A stretch of 6,330 bases of DNA from an uncultured Planctomycetaceae bacterium (lineage in GTDB: Bacteria > Planctomycetota > Planctomycetia > Planctomycetales > Planctomycetaceae), in contig CALFYU010000650.1 in assembly GCA_937952455.1 (NCBI GenBank), positions 1-6,330 on the forward strand. The letters are read 5' to 3'. Both the position numbers and the translations under genes were made by a program. Positions 1-5,040 of this stretch are shown here, piece after piece; within the stretch, counting starts at the first letter, position 1; each line of letters starts with the position of its first letter. Under the pieces are notes generated by a model, which saw nothing but the letters and a program-made list of their open reading frames with translations, was not told where the DNA came from and searched no databases.

Positions 1-26
1 TCTTTGTTTTTGGAGACACGGATCGA

Positions 27-1178
27 ATGGACATGATGAATTTTCATGCCGGACGACGAGGGCTGTGGCCTCGCAGGAGCGCCAACGAGCGCGACGTCTC
101 GGCGAGTCTTATTTCACGTAGGCGGTGGGTCCGCGCAGCGTGTTATGCGGTCACGCTTTTGTTAGCAGGCGATTTCATCGCGGCGGAAGCGGCCGATGCC
201 GTCTCGCAAAAGAGCACCGGCCGAACGGTCAGCGGCGATGTCACGGAAATCACCAAAGACGGAGTGACCGTCAAGGCACTTTCCAAGACGGTGGAGATTC
301 CTGCCAACGACATCAGTTTCATAAAGTGGTCGGACGAACCGCCCAAACTGACCGTCGTCCGCAGCGATCAACGGGGTGGACGATATGACGCGGCGATCAA
401 AGGATATGAGGAGGCACTCAAGTCGATCGATTCTCCCGCACCGGGATTGAAGACGGACTTGGAGTATGGAATTGCTTATTGCACCGCTCAATTGGCGCTG
501 CAATCCACGGGGCAGGAGGCGGACGCGATCGCCCGGCTCGAAGACTTTCAAAAGGCAAATCCCAACAGCTATCACTACTATCCCAGCCTCGACTTGATCG
601 GCCGGTTGTCGGTCAAGAAGCAGGACTGGGAGCGGGCGGAAAGCAGTTTCGCGGAGTTGGAGAAGTCTTCCCTGCCGGAATACAAAATGACGGCGAGGAT
701 TGGACGGGGGAATCTGCTGTTGGCGCGAAACGGGGGAGACCCGGCCGCCGCAGCGGCGGAATTTGACGCCGTCATCGCCATGGACGCGCCGTCGGCTGCC
801 GAAAAGTCCAAACAGTTAGAAGCGCTGTTGGGCAAAGCGACCTGCCTGATTCAAGAAAAGAAGTATCCCGAAGCGTTGGGACTGTTGGATCGGATTGTGA
901 CAGACGTGACCATCACCGATGAAGCGGTGTTGGCAGAGGCCTATAACCAACAAGGGAAATGTCACATCGCCGCCGGCGAACCGAAGTTGGCGATTTTGTC
1001 CTTCTTGCACGTTGATACGCTGTTGTTTAAGGCCCAGGCGGCGCATGCTGAGGCCCTGTACAATTTGGCGCAACTGTGGCCGCAAGTCGGTAAACCAGGG
1101 CGCGGCGACAACGATCGCACGCGGTTGGAATCGCTTTATCCCGACAGCCGGTGGGCCAAACAGTTAAATGGCAAGTGA
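27..1178 (+). CDS. Secreted TPR-repeat protein, probable partner of the ExbB/ExbD channel
   Basis: Encodes 383 residues. Residues 31-34 (RRRW) followed by a hydrophobic stretch at about 37-55 ending in AEA/ADA look like an export signal, so the rest is probably periplasmic. This follows an unusually long Arg-rich leader of about 30 residues. Residues 62-105 form a small beta-rich segment with the pattern GxVxxIxxxGVxV...IPxxxIxxIxW. From about 114 to the end the chain is alpha-helical with TPR-like helix pairs near 114-133, 190-213, 222-250, 263-293, 302-333 and 340-372; the clearest is around KKYPEALGLLDRI. TPR domains bind proteins, so a scaffold role is inferred; no catalytic motif is seen. 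GGAG at 12-15 lies 11 nt before the ATG at 27 and favours it over the ATGs at 33 and 36. The ExbB-like gene begins 243 bp downstream. Pairing of such TPR proteins with ExbB/ExbD genes is, to my knowledge, common in planctomycetes; the exact partner is not proven here. Confidence 0.85.
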   Translation: MDMMNFHAGRRGLWPRRSANERDVSASLISRRRWVRAACYAVTLLLAGDFIAAEAADAVSQKSTGRTVSGDVTEITKDGVTVKALSKTVEIPANDISFIKWSDEPPKLTVVRSDQRGGRYDAAIKGYEEALKSIDSPAPGLKTDLEYGIAYCTAQLALQSTGQEADAIARLEDFQKANPNSYHYYPSLDLIGRLSVKKQDWERAESSFAELEKSSLPEYKMTARIGRGNLLLARNGGDPAAAAAEFDAVIAMDAPSAAEKSKQLEALLGKATCLIQEKKYPEALGLLDRIVTDVTITDEAVLAEAYNQQGKCHIAAGEPKLAILSFLHVDTLLFKAQAAHAEALYNLAQLWPQVGKPGRGDNDRTRLESLYPDSRWAKQLNGK

Positions 1179-1362
1179 AGTGGCGATCGGCTCCGCTGGA
1201 TTTTCCTTCAGGGCGGAGTTTACAATGCGCGGTTCCCATTCACGCCGTTTCGGCAAAAGTCAAACCACACGACGTTCGGGCTTGCGAATTGACTCGACAA
1301 GTAGTTTCAAAAACCTTAGAGGCTTCCGGCGAATAGAATCTCACGCCAGCACAAGCGGGTTT

Positions 1363-1376
1363 TGAAACGAGTTTCA
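1363..1376. promoter_or_regulatory. Inverted repeat upstream of the ExbB-like gene
   Basis: TGAAAC-GA-GTTTCA is a perfect 6-bp dyad with a 2-nt centre, 45 bp before the preferred start at 1422. It could be an operator for a dimeric regulator. No convincing -35/-10 pair was found in 1179-1421; TTGACT at 1289-1294 and TAGAAT at 1334-1339 are not at a usable spacing from each other. Confidence 0.3.
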
Positions 1377-1385
1377 GGCAACGAC

Positions 1386-1404
1386 GTCCGGTGCCAGACC
1401 GGAC
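1386..1404 (+). promoter_or_regulatory. Leader hairpin next to the ribosome binding site of the ExbB-like gene
   Basis: GTCCGGT-gccag-ACCGGAC is a perfect 7-bp stem with a 5-nt loop. It ends three bases before the GAGGGGAAGAG Shine-Dalgarno stretch (1408-1418) of the gene starting at 1422. A GC-rich stem here could affect translation initiation or mRNA stability. It leaves the Shine-Dalgarno itself unpaired, so it is not an obvious sequestering switch. Confidence 0.4.
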
Positions 1405-1421
1405 AACGAGGGGAAGAGAAT

Positions 1422-2294
1422 ATGTTGAACCGCTTAGGTGCGTCCGCCGGCCGGATTCGCTTTTGTTCGTGGTTGGTGATTTCCTGCGTCCTGCTGGGCT
1501 TTGCGGCCGGCGACTTGCCGGGGATCGCCCCCCGTCCCGCGTTTGCCCAGGACGACGATGCGGGGGATGCTGCTGCCGCTCCGGCAGACGAAGCGCCGGC
1601 GGCCGCCCCCGCCAAATCCACGACGACCGATCGCAATCTGTTGTTTTGGATGATCGAGGCCTCTGGCATCTTTGGCTTGATCTTGCTGCTCTTGTCGTTT
1701 GTGATGGTGGCTTTGATCGTAATGAACGCCCTGCAGGTGCGACGCGACGTACTCATCCCTCCGCACTTCATCGAAACCTTCGAAGAGCAAATCGCCAAAA
1801 AGGATTACCAAGCTGCTTATGACACCGCTCGCAATGACGAATCGTTCGTGGCCCGCGTGTTGACGGCCGGATTGGGGAAGATCGGTCGCGGTCAAAAAGA
1901 AGCACTGGAAAGCATGCAAGAGGTCGGCGAGCAGGAGGCCATGGAGATCGAACACAAGCTCAGCTTTTTGGCGTTGATCGGCTCGATCGCGCCGATGTTC
2001 GGTCTGATGGGAACGGTGTACGGCATGATCGCCTCGTTCCGCGTGATTGCCAACAGCGAAACCAGCCCCAAGCCGGCGGATCTCGCCGAGGGGATTTCGA
2101 CGGCGCTGTTTACCACTCTCGAAGGTTTGATCGTGGCGATTCCCGCCATGGTCGGCTATTTGGTGCTCCGCAATCGCATGGCGCGGTTGTTGGGCGAAGT
2201 CGGGATGGTCAGCGAGGGTTTGATTTTGCAGTTAAACCCCTCGAAGAAATCAGGCGGCGGCGCCTCGACATCTCCCGCCGCACCCAAAGAGTAA
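1422..2294 (+). CDS. exbB: MotA/TolQ/ExbB-family proton channel protein
   Basis: Encodes 290 residues from the ATG at 1422, which has a strong purine-rich Shine-Dalgarno (1408-1418). The frame opens upstream from a TTG at 1362, but that start lacks such a site and would precede the signal peptide by 20 residues. Order: signal peptide 1-42 (RxR, hydrophobic core 16-30, AFA before Gln43); acidic/Ala-Pro linker 43-70; transmembrane helix 1 at about 80-103; cytoplasmic domain about 105-178; helix 2 at 181-206 with the family motif PMFGLMGTVYGMI (191-203); helix 3 at 223-249 with TALFTTLEGLIVAIPA (227-242). In this family a pentamer surrounds an ExbD/TolR dimer and converts proton flow into rotation or force across the envelope. 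The cleavable-type N-terminus and low-complexity linker are absent from classical E. coli ExbB/TolQ. The two ExbD genes directly downstream support the assignment. Which ExbB/TolQ/MotA subclass it serves cannot be decided from sequence alone. Confidence 0.93.
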   Translation: MLNRLGASAGRIRFCSWLVISCVLLGFAAGDLPGIAPRPAFAQDDDAGDAAAAPADEAPAAAPAKSTTTDRNLLFWMIEASGIFGLILLLLSFVMVALIVMNALQVRRDVLIPPHFIETFEEQIAKKDYQAAYDTARNDESFVARVLTAGLGKIGRGQKEALESMQEVGEQEAMEIEHKLSFLALIGSIAPMFGLMGTVYGMIASFRVIANSETSPKPADLAEGISTALFTTLEGLIVAIPAMVGYLVLRNRMARLLGEVGMVSEGLILQLNPSKKSGGGASTSPAAPKE

Positions 2295-2345
2295 TTCGTC
2301 ACGAACCGATTCTCTTGCAGCGCGCATCTCCCTTGAGACCGAAGC

Positions 2346-2840
2346 ATGCGATTTCACAAGCACGACCCCTATCTGGCCGATGCCGACATGACGCCGATGA
2401 TTGACGTCGTGTTTCAGTTGATCGCGTTTTTTATGGTGATCATCAACTTCGAGGCGACACAGGCGGATGAGCGGGTCAAGCTTCCCAGCAGCGACCTGGC
2501 GCGGCCGAGTAAGGTCAAACCGGACCAGGAATTGGTGCTCAACGTGGGTTATCTGCGGGACGCGGAAGGGCAGCCGATTGACCCCGATCCGTACGTGTTT
2601 TACGCCGGCGACGAGAAAATCCGGATTCCCGACATGCTGGCCAAGCTGAAATTGGAAGCGGAGTTTTTTCAACGTAAAAACAATCTCGGCGCCGACGACA
2701 GCATCCCCACATCGGTGATTATCCGCGCCGACGCCGACGTGCCGACCGGCATGATTCAAGAGTTGATCATGTTGTGCCGCGAAGCGAAATTCGAAAAGTT
2801 TCACCTCAAGGCCAAAGCGGAAGAACCGGGAAGCTCCTGA
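2346..2840 (+). CDS. exbD: ExbD/TolR-family protein, first copy
   Basis: Encodes 164 residues with ExbD/TolR architecture: a short cytoplasmic N-terminus, one transmembrane helix at about 17-35, and a periplasmic domain to the end. The helix opens with MTPMIDVVFQL, and Asp20 matches the proton-carrying Asp of ExbD/TolR/MotB. Residues 123-157 (VIIRADADVP followed by MIQELIMLCREAKFEKFHL) match the conserved C-terminal fold. The family forms a dimer inside an ExbB-type pentamer and transmits proton-driven motion to the periplasm. The ATG at 2346 lies 51 bp after the exbB stop, and the Shine-Dalgarno is weak (GAGA near 2335). This copy differs from the second by a longer, charged middle region (about 45-115, including DPDPYVFYAGDEKIR), suggesting the two are not interchangeable. 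It is probably cotranscribed with exbB. Confidence 0.92.
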   Translation: MRFHKHDPYLADADMTPMIDVVFQLIAFFMVIINFEATQADERVKLPSSDLARPSKVKPDQELVLNVGYLRDAEGQPIDPDPYVFYAGDEKIRIPDMLAKLKLEAEFFQRKNNLGADDSIPTSVIIRADADVPTGMIQELIMLCREAKFEKFHLKAKAEEPGSS

Positions 2841-2861
2841 TTTTGCAGCACGATAAGAAGA

Positions 2862-2980
2862 ATGGGTGCCACTGAATGAAATGGGTGCCACTGGAAGAAA
2901 TGGGTGCCACTGGCGGCTTGCCCGCCAGTGTGAGCCGTGCGGTGCGCGAAAAACGGCTGGTCAAGCCAGCACCGGCACCC
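2862..2980. repeat. Structured repeat locus: 19-bp tandem units plus hairpin element
   Basis: Unit ATGGGTGCCACTG plus six bases begins at 2862 and 2881 (period 19, differing at two positions). A third, incomplete unit begins at 2900 and runs into CACTGGCGG-cttgc-CCGCCAGTG (2908-2930), a perfect 9-bp hairpin. It is followed by AGCCGT/ACGGCT (2933-2938 with 2953-2958) and GCTGG-tcaag-CCAGC (2956-2970). The locus ends with GGCACCC (2974-2980), the reverse complement of the GGGTGCC in every unit. It fills most of the gap between the two exbD genes and has no open frame with a ribosome site. The layout resembles REP/MITE-type dispersed elements; a second copy of the core lies at 3556-3601. Confidence 0.8.
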
Positions 2981-3005
2981 CTTGAATGACTGTCATTGTT
3001 TCGAG

Positions 3006-3021
3006 TTGCCTTCGGGCGAGG
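3006..3021 (+). promoter_or_regulatory. TTCG-tetraloop mini-hairpin overlapping the exbD2 ribosome binding site
   Basis: TTGCC-TTCG-GGCGA (3006-3019) can fold as a five-pair stem (one G-U) closed by a C(UUCG)G tetraloop. Its 3' arm contributes two bases to the GAGG Shine-Dalgarno (3018-3021), which sits 5 nt before the ATG at 3027. It may modestly tune translation of the second exbD relative to the first. Confidence 0.4.
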
Positions 3022-3026
3022 ATTCC

Positions 3027-3521
3027 ATGCGATTTGCTAGAAAATCGGGCGGATATCAGCGCATTGAAACACAGATGGCGCCGATGATCGACGTCGTGTT
3101 TTTGTTGTTGATCTTCTTCATGCTGACGCTCAAAGTCGTCGCTGCGGAGGGAGATTTCAGCATCAACATGCCGATCGGCGCGCCGGCGCCGGCGAACGAT
3201 GAACTCCAGCTTCCGCCGATCAAAGTCCGTCTGACTGCCGGAGAAAATGGCGAATTGACCGGCGTGTTTTTTAACAATCGCCAATTGGGTAATACCGACG
3301 TTGCCTTTGAGCGGCTTAACACCGAAATCCTGACGATGATCGGGCGTCCGGGGAATCCGCTCACCAAAGACATGGAAGTGGAGATCGACGCCGATTTCGG
3401 CCTGCAATACCGCTACACCGTCCAGGCGATCAGTGCCTGTACCGGTAAGGTGAACGCCAAGGGGCAACCGGTGAAGTACATCGAAAAGATCAAATTCGCC
3501 CAGCCCCGCAAACCGGAGTGA
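3027..3521 (+). CDS. exbD: ExbD/TolR-family protein, second copy
   Basis: Encodes 164 residues from the ATG at 3027, preceded by GAGG at 3018-3021. The frame stays open back to a GTG at 2937, but that extension translates the repeat locus and has no ribosome site, so 3027 is preferred. Residues 1-18 are cytoplasmic and basic. The single membrane helix (about 19-38) contains MAPMIDVVFLLLIFFML, with Asp22 as the expected proton carrier. The periplasmic part ends with MEVEIDADFGLQYRYTVQAI (117-136) and YIEKIKFAQP (151-160), the family's C-terminal pattern. The DNA around the Asp motif is nearly identical to the first copy, pointing to an old tandem duplication, while the middle regions have diverged strongly. 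The product probably pairs with the first copy as a heterodimer in the ExbB channel, or serves as an alternative stator rod; both are inferences. The gap to the first copy is 186 bp and is filled mostly by repeats. Confidence 0.92.
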   Translation: MRFARKSGGYQRIETQMAPMIDVVFLLLIFFMLTLKVVAAEGDFSINMPIGAPAPANDELQLPPIKVRLTAGENGELTGVFFNNRQLGNTDVAFERLNTEILTMIGRPGNPLTKDMEVEIDADFGLQYRYTVQAISACTGKVNAKGQPVKYIEKIKFAQPRKPE

Positions 3522-3535
3522 CGGCACGATTGCCG
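3522..3535 (+). other. Small hairpin abutting the exbD2 stop codon
   Basis: CGGCA-CGAT-TGCCG is a perfect 5-bp stem starting at the base after the TGA. No T-run follows, so it is at best a weak terminator or an mRNA 3'-end protecting structure. Confidence 0.25.
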
Positions 3536-3555
3536 CGTGATCATTGCCTTCGGGC

Positions 3556-3601
3556 GTGCCACTGTACTGAGCGGGTGCCACTGGCGGCTTGTCCGCCAGT
3601 G
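3556..3601. repeat. Second copy of the 19-bp unit plus CACTGGCGG hairpin repeat
   Basis: GTGCCACTG occurs at 3556-3564 and 3575-3583, again with a 19-bp period. The second runs into CACTGGCGG-cttgt-CCGCCAGTG (3579-3601). The core GGGTGCCACTGGCGGCTTG is identical to that at 2902-2920, and the hairpin differs only in the last loop base (T instead of C). The copy lies between the convergent exbD2 and xerD genes, so the stem could act as a transcription barrier in both directions, although no T-tract follows. The 3' half of the larger element, with GGCACCC, is missing here. An imperfect palindrome (3602-3617, 14 of 16 bases symmetric) follows directly. Confidence 0.8.
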
Positions 3602-3655
3602 CCGGTTGGCCATCCGGTCCTCACGCGAATTCGCCGCTTCCAAGCCCAAGCGTCG

Positions 3656-4606
3656 TCAACCGCGGGGATGGCAGCGGCGGTGAACCGCTTTAAGCCGGCT
3701 GTGTTCGACCTGTGTGTAGATTTGCGTGGTGGAAATGCTGGCGTGGCCTAATAGCTCCTGCACCGCGCGGATATCGGCTCCCCCGGCCAATAGGTGCGTC
3801 GCGAAGCTGTGCCGGAGCGTGTGCGGGCTGACTCGTCGGCTTGCGCCGATCCGCGCGGCATAACGTTTCACCAGCCGCCAGACTGAGATCCGCGACAGTC
3901 CGCCGCCGCTGCGGGACATGAATAGCCAGTCCTCTTCACGGAACTGCGCGAGTTCGGGACGTTCGTGTTCCAAATAGGCGGTGATCGCAGCGACTGCGAC
4001 CGGGTTCAACGACACGATGCGTTCCTTGTTCCCTTTTCCAATGCAGCGGACGAAGTTCTCGTCGAGATGTACGTCGGACAACGTAAGATTGGCGACTTCC
4101 GAAGCGCGGCACCCAGTCGCATACAGCAACGCCAACAGCGCGCGGTCCCGCAACGGATAACGGTCGAATTCCCCATTCGGGGCCGCCAGCAACCGGTCAA
4201 CCATGTCCGGGCTGAGCACCGCCGGCAAGTATTGCCACAATTTGGGCGAGTTGAGCAGATCGACGACATTTTCCAACAAGATGCCCTCCAGCACCAAATA
4301 CCGGAAGAACATTTTGATCGCCACCAAGTGCCGCGAGACGGTGGTGGGCGCCAATTGCCGCTCGTTCAGATGCTGCAAATATCCGGTCAGCAATTTGAGA
4401 TCGACGTCGGCGATCCGGACCGTGCGCTGCGTTGCGTACCAGGAAAAGAACTGCACGAGGTCCGAGCGATAGGCGCTGATTGTATTGGCCGACATGCCGC
4501 ACTCGACTTCCAGATATTGCAGAAAGGAAGTGAGATACTGAGCCGGATTTTGCCCCCCGGTCGACGCCACCGCCGCAGAACTGCGAGGTTTTTTGCGTGG
4601 CGGCAT
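3656..4606 (-). CDS. xerD: Tyrosine site-specific recombinase, XerD type
   Basis: Encodes 316 residues from the ATG at 4606-4604, with GGAG 10 nt upstream (complement of 4617-4620). A TTG six codons earlier is possible but has no better site. Residues about 20-105 form the SAM-like core-binding domain (VECGMSANTISAYRSDL), and 130-316 the catalytic domain. All active-site residues are present: Arg167 (ATGCRASEVANL), Lys191 (IGKGNKERIVSL), His262 and Arg265 (SPHTLRHSFATHLL), His288 (LLGHASISTTQIY) and the nucleophile Tyr297. The C-terminus ends HPRG, as is usual in Xer proteins, and the sequence AVQELLGHASISTTQIYTQV is closer to XerD than to XerC. Xer recombinases resolve chromosome dimers at dif in the cytoplasm, normally with FtsK; some are used by mobile elements. 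No second recombinase, excisionase or attachment site is seen, and the length matches housekeeping Xer, so a chromosomal role is favoured. The gene is convergent with exbD2. Confidence 0.93.
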   Translation of the reverse strand: MPPRKKPRSSAAVASTGGQNPAQYLTSFLQYLEVECGMSANTISAYRSDLVQFFSWYATQRTVRIADVDLKLLTGYLQHLNERQLAPTTVSRHLVAIKMFFRYLVLEGILLENVVDLLNSPKLWQYLPAVLSPDMVDRLLAAPNGEFDRYPLRDRALLALLYATGCRASEVANLTLSDVHLDENFVRCIGKGNKERIVSLNPVAVAAITAYLEHERPELAQFREEDWLFMSRSGGGLSRISVWRLVKRYAARIGASRRVSPHTLRHSFATHLLAGGADIRAVQELLGHASISTTQIYTQVEHSRLKAVHRRCHPRG

Positions 4607-4630
4607 GCGTAGCGATCTCCGCAATGACAG

Positions 4631-4636
4631 ATAATA
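4631..4636 (-). promoter_or_regulatory. Possible -10 box for xerD
   Basis: On the minus strand TATTAT (five of six consensus bases) lies 24 bp before the xerD ATG, which would give a short leader holding just the GGAG site. No good -35 is present at 16-18 bp, so support is weak. A second candidate, TATAAG (complement of 4690-4695), also lacks a -35. Confidence 0.25.
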
Positions 4637-4801
4637 GCGACGTGAGTCTGGTCATACTGGCGTGTACGGCGTAATCGTGTTCGCCGCTGCTTATATTAGG
4701 ATCGGCGGTTTGACGCAGCCGCGTTGAGCGATTTGCCATGGCGACGGACGAGCGGATTTTTACATCTCAGTCAACATGGGCGGTGCGTTCCCGCGTGTGT
4801 T

Positions 4802-4843
4802 TCGCGGAGTAATTGCCGCGACAACATTATGGAAACTCCGCGA
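4802..4843. repeat. Spaced 9-bp perfect inverted repeat
   Basis: TCGCGGAGT (4802-4810) and ACTCCGCGA (4835-4843) are exact reverse complements separated by 24 nt. The arm centres are 33 bp apart, about three helical turns, so both would face the same side of the helix. Its place between divergent genes suits a regulator-binding site, but it could also be a hairpin in a transcript or a degenerate mobile-element remnant. Confidence 0.5.
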
Positions 4844-4961
4844 GAATCGGCCGAAGTTTTTCTGTTTTTTCACAAAAACGTGCAAAATCCGGAGGGCGTT
4901 CTGCGTTATTATTCTTCGGAGCGGTGCGGTAGTGCGCCCACGTTCCAAACGAGATGTTCCG

Positions 4962-4977
4962 GAAAAGTCTTCTTTTC
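4962..4977. promoter_or_regulatory. Dyad at the -35 position of the 4997 promoter
   Basis: GAAAAG-TCTT-CTTTTC is a perfect 6-bp inverted repeat that ends within the expected -35 hexamer of the promoter with TATAAT at 4997-5002. A protein bound here would either block or help RNA polymerase. The poor -35 match fits an activator-dependent or alternative-sigma promoter. Confidence 0.35.
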
Positions 4978-5002
4978 GGCGGTTCTCGTTCTTAGCTATA
5001 AT
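4974..5002 (+). promoter_or_regulatory. Candidate promoter of the membrane-protein gene
   Basis: A perfect -10 box TATAAT at 4997-5002 is preceded at 17 bp by TTTCGG (4974-4979), a poor -35. Predicted transcription start is near 5009, about 32-44 nt before the candidate starts of the downstream gene. No TG extension is present. Confidence 0.5.
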
Positions 5003-5040
5003 CGAGCAAGCGCGCGGGGTGACCGAATAAGTTTGAAGAT

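Larger units (their letters stand above)
4607..5040. other. Intergenic region between divergent xerD and membrane-protein genes
   Basis: This 434-bp stretch contains no convincing gene. The open frames across it lack ribosome sites and have unremarkable, Arg/Cys-rich translations. It holds the xerD ribosome site and weak promoter, a spaced inverted repeat (4802-4843), an A/T-rich hairpin (GTTTTT 4864-4869 with AAAAAC 4874-4879) in otherwise GC-rich DNA, and the promoter and dyad at 4962-5002. Confidence 0.6.

Noticed and set aside
1362..1421. TTG-initiated 20-residue extension of the ExbB-like protein
   Set aside because: It would precede a good signal peptide, runs across two dyads, and lacks a ribosome site; the ATG at 1422 has a strong one.
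2250..2891. 213-residue minus-strand open frame opposite the exbB end and exbD1
   Set aside because: It is an antisense shadow; the plus strand carries unmistakable ExbD motifs.
2937..3026. GTG-initiated 30-residue N-terminal extension of the second ExbD
   Set aside because: It translates the hairpin repeat and has no Shine-Dalgarno; the ATG at 3027 has GAGG at the right distance and gives normal ExbD architecture.
2961..3581. 206-residue minus-strand open frame opposite exbD2
   Set aside because: It is an antisense shadow of the second ExbD gene.
2862..3601. The repeats as a CRISPR array
   Set aside because: The units are adjacent 19-mers without unique spacers, there are only two loci separated by a gene, and no cas gene is present.
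3579..3601. The hairpin as a standard intrinsic terminator
   Set aside because: The stem is strong, but no T-run follows on either strand, so it was annotated as a repeat with possible barrier function.
3518..3751. Open frame overlapping the exbD2 stop by 4 nt (GTGA), as if translationally coupled
   Set aside because: It crosses the repeat copy and then runs antisense into xerD; the translation is Arg/Pro-rich with no recognisable features.
3965..4612. 215-residue plus-strand open frame opposite xerD
   Set aside because: It is an antisense shadow of a clearly conserved recombinase; its translation is Gln/Arg-rich and not family-like.
4607..5040. A dif-like recombination site next to xerD
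   Set aside because: I looked for two roughly 11-bp arms around a short AT-rich centre and found no convincing match; xerD genes are not usually beside dif.
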